Notes under the pieces: generated by a model
Told to the model about the DNA's origin: nothing
Database searches by the model: none
Seen by the model: only the letters and a program-made list of their open reading frames with translations
Source: Paenibacillus kobensis NBRC 15729
GTDB lineage: Bacteria; Bacillota; Bacilli; Paenibacillales; Paenibacillaceae
Direction of reading: 5' to 3'
Assembly: GCF_004000825.1 (NCBI RefSeq)
Contig: NZ_BILZ01000003.1
Location: forward strand, 1-64,000
DNA: 64,000 bases
Part shown: piece by piece, positions 58,748-64,000 of the stretch
Layout of the letters: each line of letters begins with the position of its first letter
Position numbering within the stretch: the stretch's first letter is position 1
Program-made: the position numbers and the translations under genes

Positions 58748-59629
58748 TTATCTAACCAATTCCTGCGCGAGAAACTCATAAAGCTTGTGACTGGCCGACG
58801 GAAACGGATAGGCGGATTGCTTGCATAGGATGCCAGTGGTCATATGAATGAGGCTTCCGCTGATCTTCCTAATCGCAGTCCCTTCTGTTGCGGACTCCGC
58901 CATGATCTTAGGAATTAAGGCGACTCCGAACCCGTTCTCTACGTAAAATTGCAATGCCGTCATACTGCCGATCTCCATCGCATCCTGGACCGCAATCCCT
59001 TTGTCCAGCATGACCATCTCCAGCTTCTTGCGGTAAGGACAAGTCTCGGAAGTGACCAACAGCCGATGCCCTTGAAGATCCTCCGGCGCGATCATATCGT
59101 TCTGCGCAAGCGGGTGACCGCTCGGCATAATGGCTACGAATTCTTCCTGGAACAACGGCTCGAAGTAGAAGTCCGATCTGATTTCCGGCGCCGTGCACAG
59201 CGCGAATTCAAGATCGCCTCTTAGTAATTGCTCGCTCAGAACCGCCGTGCCCGCAATGTCCACGGAAACTTTAATTTTCGGATGGGCCGACATAAATGCG
59301 CTTAGGATGCGCGGCAGCCGGTAGCTGGCTGTCGGTTCGGTAACCCCGATACGAACATGTCCCGCTTCGCCTGATTTGAGATCCGATAGGCTTGCTTGAA
59401 GATGCTCCATCTGCTTAACGATTTGCAGGCTCTGATCGTAGAAAAGCCTTCCCGCTCCCGTCAGCGCCATGTCCTTGCCCCGCTCGATCAATGGAACTCC
59501 AAGCTTGGCTTCCAGCCTCTGCATTTGCATCGTGACGGTCGATTGCACATAGTTCAGTTCCTGTGCGGCGCGCACGAAGCTTCCGTACTTCACAATCATC
59601 TGAAAGGTTTTCAGTGTTCTGAGATCCAC
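58748..59629 (-). CDS. LysR family transcriptional regulator
   Basis: A 293-residue LTTR. The N-terminal HTH is FQMIVKYGSFVRAAQELNYV followed by QSTVTMQMQRLEAKLG; the effector domain has VRIGVTEPTASYRLPRILSA and FEPLFQEEFVAIMPSGHPLA. GTG 59629 is the likely start, with GGGGGAG just upstream. It is divergent, over 654 bp, from the carboxynorspermidine operon, which it may control. LysR regulators often bind in such divergent regions; the effector is unknown. Confidence 0.86.
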   Translation of the reverse strand: MDLRTLKTFQMIVKYGSFVRAAQELNYVQSTVTMQMQRLEAKLGVPLIERGKDMALTGAGRLFYDQSLQIVKQMEHLQASLSDLKSGEAGHVRIGVTEPTASYRLPRILSAFMSAHPKIKVSVDIAGTAVLSEQLLRGDLEFALCTAPEIRSDFYFEPLFQEEFVAIMPSGHPLAQNDMIAPEDLQGHRLLVTSETCPYRKKLEMVMLDKGIAVQDAMEIGSMTALQFYVENGFGVALIPKIMAESATEGTAIRKISGSLIHMTTGILCKQSAYPFPSASHKLYEFLAQELVR

Positions 59630-60283
59630 ATGTCTCCCCCTCTACGTTGGTGTGTTATCGGTTGGCCGCCGACCGGAAGCAGCAGAAATAAAGGCCGCTC
59701 GACCAAGCGCTTTTTGAAAATTGTGTCCATGTTGTTACTTGGAAATATTATATCGAAAATTTTTTATTTTTTTGTATTGCTATATTTAAGGTTTGTGATA
59801 TTATGAGTTGTGTTGTTGGAAAGTTGTTATTCAAAATATACGAGGATCTTTCCAAAAGCAGATAATTTTTGACCACATCCACTTACGGACGTTAAGGCCA
59901 TACGGACAGCCGGGTCAAATGCCGATTGGCAACTTTGTTGCCTTATTGATTGAGCGAAGAGCTCAAATTTTATAAGTTTTGGTTTCTTTACGACCAGTGC
60001 GTTAAGAGCGCATCAACTTGTGAAACGATCAATAAGAGTATTAAAGGCGATTATTTGCTATATAGACTCTGATCCGTTATCGATATATTTTGAATATTAA
60101 TGTGCTTCCTTTAAAGCCATGTCCCATGTGATGGTGACATTTAATATTCGCAATTTATATCAAACAAGTGTGATTCGCGACGATGCGTTTTTACGACTTG
60201 TTTTTTTTGTGCGTAAAAATCGATCGTTTGCCGGGAATATGTAAGTTTTAACCAAAAAATCTATGAGGTAAGGGGATTGAGAA
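59630..60283. promoter_or_regulatory. Long divergent control region of LysR and polyamine operon
   Basis: No open frame of note. It contains AT-rich promoter-like DNA around 59745-59815, a hairpin GGCAAC-ttt-GTTGCC at 59927-59941 and, 60 bp before the dehydrogenase start, a stem TTTTTACG / CGTAAAAA extended by CGAT / ATCG (60181-60225). The loop of the latter holds eight T. The 3' part before ATG 60284 carries AAGGGG. A structured 5' leader is possible. Confidence 0.45.
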
Positions 60284-61519
60284 ATGGGCAAAGCGTTAGT
60301 TATTGGTTGTGGCGGTGTGGCATCGGTAGCAATCCACAAATGTGTTCAAAACAGTGAGGTTTTCGAAGAAATCTGTATCGCAAGCCGTACAAAATCGAAA
60401 TGCGACGAACTGAAAGCAAAACTCGATGGCGGCAAAACGAAAATTACGACTGCACAAGTTGATGCAAACAATGTTGATGAGCTGATCGCTCTGATCAACG
60501 AAGTAAAACCGGACATCGTTATGAACCTGGCTCTGCCTTATCAAGATCTCACGATCATGGATGCATGCCTGGCAACGAAAACACACTACATGGACACAGC
60601 TAACTATGAGCCGGAAGATACGGCTAAGTTCGAATACAAATGGCAGTGGGACTACCGCGAGCGTTTCGAGAAAGCCGGCATTACGGCTCTTCTCGGCAGC
60701 GGCTTCGACCCAGGCGTAACGGGCGTATTCTCCGCTTATGCACTTAAGCATTATTTCGACGAGATCGAATATATCGACATTCTCGACTGCAATGGCGGCG
60801 ACCATGGCTATCCGTTCGCTACGAACTTCAACCCAGAGATCAACATCCGCGAAGTATCGGCTAACGGCCGCTACTGGGAGAACGGTGAATGGATCGAAAC
60901 GAAGCCAATGGAAATCAAGCGCGAATATAACTTCGCTGAAGTTGGCCAGAAGGATATGTACCTGCTGTACCATGAAGAGCTGGAGTCCCTTGCTGTTAAC
61001 ATGCCAGGTCTGAAACGCATCCGCTTCTTCATGACGTTCGGCCAAAGCTACCTGATGCACCTTCGCGCACTCGAGAACGTGGGCATGACTTCGATCGAGC
61101 CAATCGAGTTCGAAGGCAAACAAATCATTCCGCTTCAGTTCTTGAAAGCTGTATTGCCGGATCCAGCATCGCTCGGACCGCGTACGGTCGGCAAAACGAA
61201 CATCGGCTGCATTTTCCAAGGTAAAAAAGACGGCGTTGCGAAAACATACTACGTGTACAACGTGTGCGACCACCAAGAGTGCTACAAAGAAGTCGGCTCC
61301 CAAGCGATCTCCTATACGACGGGCGTTCCTGCCATGATCGGCGCAGCTATGGTTCTGACTGGCAAATGGAACAAACCAGGCGTATACAACGTCGAGGAGT
61401 TCGATCCGGATCCATTCATGGAAGAGTTGAACAAATGGGGACTTCCATGGGTAGAAGACTTTAATCCTGTACTGGTTGACGACGGCCAAGAAGCTAAGCA
61501 ACCAGCGCTGGTTCGCTAA
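60284..61519 (+). CDS. Carboxynorspermidine dehydrogenase (saccharopine dehydrogenase family)
   Basis: A 411-residue enzyme. The Rossmann motif is ALVIGCGGVASVAIHKC at residues 4-20, followed by IASRTKSKCDEL and an active-site region LLGSGFDPGVTGVFSAYALK near 145. The full-length shape matches carboxynor/carboxyspermidine synthases, which reductively join diaminopropane or putrescine with aspartate semialdehyde. The next gene encodes the matching decarboxylase 2 bp after its stop. AAGGGG precedes ATG 60284. Codon use is regular and strong, as for a well-expressed gene. Confidence 0.88.
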   Translation: MGKALVIGCGGVASVAIHKCVQNSEVFEEICIASRTKSKCDELKAKLDGGKTKITTAQVDANNVDELIALINEVKPDIVMNLALPYQDLTIMDACLATKTHYMDTANYEPEDTAKFEYKWQWDYRERFEKAGITALLGSGFDPGVTGVFSAYALKHYFDEIEYIDILDCNGGDHGYPFATNFNPEINIREVSANGRYWENGEWIETKPMEIKREYNFAEVGQKDMYLLYHEELESLAVNMPGLKRIRFFMTFGQSYLMHLRALENVGMTSIEPIEFEGKQIIPLQFLKAVLPDPASLGPRTVGKTNIGCIFQGKKDGVAKTYYVYNVCDHQECYKEVGSQAISYTTGVPAMIGAAMVLTGKWNKPGVYNVEEFDPDPFMEELNKWGLPWVEDFNPVLVDDGQEAKQPALVR

Positions 61520-61521
61520 TA

Positions 61522-62649
61522 ATGCGGTTCGAAGAACTGCCAACGCCTTGTTTTGTCGTCGATGAGGCACTCATCGAGAACAATCTGAAGATCCTGAGCG
61601 GCGTCATGCAGCGCACGGGAGCTAAGATTATTTTGGCCCAAAAAGCATTCTCTATGACAACCATGTACCCCCTTATTGGAGAATACTTATGCGGGACGAC
61701 AGCAAGCGGCTTATACGAGGCTCGATTAGGCTATGAAGAAATGGGCAAAGAAACGCATGTCTTTGCCCCGGCTTATCGGGAAGAAGAGATCGACGAAATC
61801 CTCTCGATCTGTGATCACATTATCTTCAACTCCTTCACTCAATTGGAGAAGTTCAAAGACAGAGCTCTGCTAGCCGGCAGGAAGGTCGGCTTGCGCATCA
61901 ATCCGGAATGCTCGACTCAAGTGGGGCATGAGATCTATGATCCGTGCTCCCCGGGCTCCAGATTCGGTGTGAAACGGGAAGACTTCCGACCGGAACTGCT
62001 GGACGGTGTATCCGGACTGCACTTCCATACGCTCTGCCAGCAGAACTCCGACGACTTGGCGACGACGCTGCAAGCGGTCGAAGAGAAGTTCGGCGAATGG
62101 CTTCCTCAGATGGAATGGATCAATTTTGGCGGCGGCCACCATATCACCAGAGAAGATTATGACCTCGACACTCTTGATGCTTGTATCAAGCGTATGCAGG
62201 AGAAGTACGGCCTTGAGGTTTATCTCGAGCCTGGTGAAGCGGTTGCGCTCAACGCAGGTTACTTGGTCGCATCGGTATTGGATCTTCATAAGAACGGGAT
62301 CGACATTGCGATTCTTGACACCTCCGCCACTTGCCATATGCCAGACGTATTGGAAATGCCGTATCGTCCACCGCTGTTCGGAAGCGGCGAATCTGGCGAG
62401 AAGCCATTTACATATCGGCTTACCGGCCAAACCTGCCTGACGGGCGATGTAATCGGAGATTATTCATTCGACCAACCGCTGCAGTACGGCGACCGGCTCG
62501 TGTTCGGCGATATGGCGATTTATTCGATGGTGAAGACGAACACCTTCAACGGCACTCCGCTGCCCGCTATTGCTGTCAAAGGCAAGGATGGAGACTGCCG
62601 CGTCGTGCGCGAATTCGGCTATCAAGATTTTAAGACGCGCTTAGCGTAA
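61522..62649 (+). CDS. nspC: Carboxynorspermidine decarboxylase
   Basis: A 375-residue PLP-dependent alanine-racemase-fold decarboxylase. The PLP Lys is residue 41 in ILAQKAFS. Phosphate-binding glycines lie in NFGGGHHITREDYD, LEPGEAVALNAG follows, and the dimer active-site Cys is in GQTCLTGDVIGDYSF. These match NspC, which makes norspermidine or spermidine from the carboxy form. It starts 2 bp after the dehydrogenase stop with only a weak site, so coupling is expected. A terminator follows. Confidence 0.9.
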   Translation: MRFEELPTPCFVVDEALIENNLKILSGVMQRTGAKIILAQKAFSMTTMYPLIGEYLCGTTASGLYEARLGYEEMGKETHVFAPAYREEEIDEILSICDHIIFNSFTQLEKFKDRALLAGRKVGLRINPECSTQVGHEIYDPCSPGSRFGVKREDFRPELLDGVSGLHFHTLCQQNSDDLATTLQAVEEKFGEWLPQMEWINFGGGHHITREDYDLDTLDACIKRMQEKYGLEVYLEPGEAVALNAGYLVASVLDLHKNGIDIAILDTSATCHMPDVLEMPYRPPLFGSGESGEKPFTYRLTGQTCLTGDVIGDYSFDQPLQYGDRLVFGDMAIYSMVKTNTFNGTPLPAIAVKGKDGDCRVVREFGYQDFKTRLA

Positions 62650-62670
62650 TATAGATGCCGCATCACCAAT

Positions 62671-62697
62671 AAGGCCATCCTTCCGGATGGCCTTATT
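62671..62697. terminator. Bidirectional terminator after nspC
   Basis: Stem AAGGCCATCC / GGATGGCCTT with a 4-nt loop, followed by ATTC. It separates nspC from the convergent SRPBCC gene. Confidence 0.85.
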
Positions 62698-62712
62698 CTA
62701 TCTAACACTTCT

Positions 62713-63207
62713 TTATTTACGGCCTGCGGAGATTCCGGCGTTTCGCCTTCTTTCCATTTCCCTTTCCAGGCCCTCCCTTCCTCTAGCCATTGCCCAGTAA
62801 TGGTTCGAGCGGAAGACTGGCTTCAACATTGGAGACAAGTACTTAAGAAGAGGCTTCTCCGCGTTTACATACCAATCGAACCGTGCATTAACATATTCCC
62901 CATCCTGCTCAAAGGTCCACGTACCGCGGCCTGCCAAATCTCCTTCCGCTTTCAAAGATATAGAATGGGGTGCATTTTCGGCGGTTTTACACGATTTCCA
63001 GCGCAGTTTGTATGGCAGCTTGCCTTTCGAAAGAATTGCGAAAACCTCTCCGTGCGTCTCCTCATCCTTCCCCGCGTCCTCAATATTTAAGTACACTTCA
63101 GCCCACCATCTTTGATAACCCTTAAAGTCAGCGCAAATCTCGTAAACATCCCTAATGTCTCCCTTAACACGCCAATCTGTCGGCATATAATACTCATTCG
63201 CAGCCAT
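62713..63207 (-). CDS. SRPBCC (polyketide-cyclase-like) protein
   Basis: A 164-residue START-fold protein. DWRVKGDIRDVYEICADFKG and YQRWWAEVYLN form the start of the fold, GRGTWTFEQ is a central strand and LKPVFRSNHYWAMARGREGL the long C-terminal helix. This is the polyketide_cyc2 type of SRPBCC protein. Ligand unknown. ATG 63207 lies after GGGAGGAACT; the longer frame to 63243 is not supported. Confidence 0.75.
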   Translation of the reverse strand: MAANEYYMPTDWRVKGDIRDVYEICADFKGYQRWWAEVYLNIEDAGKDEETHGEVFAILSKGKLPYKLRWKSCKTAENAPHSISLKAEGDLAGRGTWTFEQDGEYVNARFDWYVNAEKPLLKYLSPMLKPVFRSNHYWAMARGREGLEREMERRRNAGISAGRK

Positions 63208-63305
63208 AGTTCCTCCCGTGTCCACCTCAAGTGGTAAATGCAATAAATATCCATTCTATGCAGTACCACAGACATCCTTCTAGCAGGTGCCACATCAAGC
63301 TAATG

Positions 63306-63341
63306 AAAAATAAGCCTCTATTCCACCTAGGAATAGAGGCT
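63306..63341 (-). terminator. Terminator after the 63347 gene
   Basis: Perfect 12-bp stem AGCCTCTATTCC / GGAATAGAGGCT followed on the minus strand by TATTTTTC. Confidence 0.86.
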
Positions 63342-63346
63342 CTCCA

Positions 63347-63814
63347 TTAATACTGCCCTTTAATAACAAAGAATGTACCCCGAATCGTTCCCGCTAGCTT
63401 CGACTTCTGCCTAGCGAACTTAAACTTCTTCTCTTCCAACTCCTTCGGTACTTCCATCCCCTCCGAAAGCTTAAACCCAACGGCCCGCTTCTTCGGGTCA
63501 TCGATCGTATACAACACGTTGACACCAAGACCGTCCTCGTAGAAAACGAAGGTCCAGTCGATATTCTCCACTTGAAGACGCGCGGTTTCCAAAGGCTTGG
63601 CTGCAAACTCAATCCCGCGCTCTTCTTTCAAGATCCGGGTCACATATTCAAGGTTGTCCTGGCTTTCGCTAGCCGGTACAACCGCAAATTCATGTTTGTA
63701 TTTGTTCATAAAGTAACGGGCTTCATTCGCACGTAATCCAGCAAGCGCTTCCGCTACCGGTGATGATTCTAAGCCGACTGTGGACACATTTTTAAAATCA
63801 ACGATATACGACAT
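63347..63814 (-). CDS. Conserved-looking protein of unknown function
   Basis: A 155-residue soluble protein, unrecognised. It has ALAGLRANEARYFMNKYKHE near the N-terminus, WTFVFYEDGLGVNVLYTIDD in the middle and a very basic end, EEKKFKFARQKSKLAGTIRG with FFVIKGQY. It begins MSYIVDFKNV at ATG 63814, seven bases after GAGGG (another ATG at 63817). It is a single-gene unit with its own terminator. Confidence 0.6.
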   Translation of the reverse strand: MSYIVDFKNVSTVGLESSPVAEALAGLRANEARYFMNKYKHEFAVVPASESQDNLEYVTRILKEERGIEFAAKPLETARLQVENIDWTFVFYEDGLGVNVLYTIDDPKKRAVGFKLSEGMEVPKELEEKKFKFARQKSKLAGTIRGTFFVIKGQY

Positions 63815-63968
63815 CATGATCCCTCATCTTCTATTAGGGTTTGGTTGGTTCACATGGACTGATCATATCATACTGGCCACTATCTATTGCAACATATTGA
63901 TAACCGATACGTCTATATGGTCATCATCAAGAATATTCCATGAAGACCAATGCCAGAGGGGGATCTAC

Positions 63969-64000
63969 ATGAGATTAGAGAGAAAAAGAATCGTTCCGCT
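63969..64000 (+). CDS. Start of a gene cut by the window end
   Basis: ATG 63969 has GAGGGGG six to seven bases upstream and reads MRLERKRIVP to the end of the window. Too short to identify. Confidence 0.5.
   Translation, partial: MRLERKRIVP

Noticed and set aside
59810-60000. A known riboswitch class (guanidine or SAM type) in the polyamine operon leader
   Set aside because: I compared the hairpins with the class consensus as I remember them and found no match; only generic stems are present.
60296-61570. A 424-codon open frame antisense to the dehydrogenase gene
   Set aside because: It is a shadow of a gene with very regular codon use; it has no ribosome site, no recognisable motif and covers the whole coding region of a well-matched enzyme.

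Overview
The window reads as chromosomal DNA of a spore-forming Firmicute of the Paenibacillus type. This is inferred from roughly even base composition, very strong Shine-Dalgarno sequences, frequent TTG and GTG starts, an S-layer-homology protease, a FusB-type EF-G-binding protein, YvrI/RsoA-like split sigma parts and a BcrA-type transporter with its two-component system. No rRNA, tRNA, CRISPR array, intact transposase or phage module was seen. The region is accessory-like: short operons, many paired regulator and enzyme modules, and several gene remnants.

Layout. 0-6.3 kb: a DUF2306 membrane protein and a three-gene signalling operon (CHASE3-HAMP-GAF hybrid kinase, CheR methyltransferase, REC-PAS-PAS kinase). 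6.4-10.6 kb: methyltransferase, GNAT, glutathione peroxidase, SRPBCC protein, NUDIX/DUF4269 pair. 10.5-12.0 kb: divergent SDR and MerR genes with back-to-back 19-bp-spacer promoters. 12.0-15.2 kb: ArsR-SRPBCC-VOC operon, then an ECF sigma factor fused to a VOC domain followed by a VOC gene. 15.2-20.0 kb: orphan carbamoyltransferase, MarR-controlled hydrolase operon, LysE exporter, ECF sigma factor with a SnoaL-like tail. 20.2-25.3 kb: YceI protein, OmpR-type two-component system, a cluster of four 19-bp palindromes, MATE pump. 25.3-33.5 kb: StyA-like flavoprotein, phosphotransferase, EF-G-binding protein with an attenuator-like leader, SDR, spermidine-synthase-like protein, catalase, TerC, NUDIX.

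33.6-36.7 kb is a clearly AT-rich island. It holds a lipoprotein, a 49-codon ORF and a sigma-region-2-like protein on one strand, and a sigma-region-4-like protein and a secreted protein on the other, so it looks like a split sigma factor with its own exported targets. 36.7-45.2 kb: epimerase, a second MerR-SDR module with a perfect 20-bp operator palindrome, ABC transporter plus two-component system, membrane proteins and a methyltransferase. 45.2-49.5 kb: a Met-rich exported peptide, arylamine N-acetyltransferase, a PNPOx-GAF-LuxR regulator with a PNPOx-like partner, and SDR and murC remnants. 49.5-58.3 kb: DUF11 repeat protein, a MITE-like element, FAD monooxygenase, DUF4153 protein, VanY-type carboxypeptidase, SLH-M13 protease. 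58.4-62.7 kb: LysR regulator divergent from a carboxynorspermidine dehydrogenase/decarboxylase operon with a 650-bp upstream region. The window ends with two small conserved genes and the first codons of a plus-strand gene.

The most unusual content is regulatory: three MerR-type promoters, a MarR operator pair with a likely leaderless message, an ArsR operator plus tandem hairpins, two sigma factors with ligand-domain-like tails, a split sigma pair, and a two-ORF leader in front of the EF-G-binding protein gene. Family names come from motif recognition by eye; no database search was possible.
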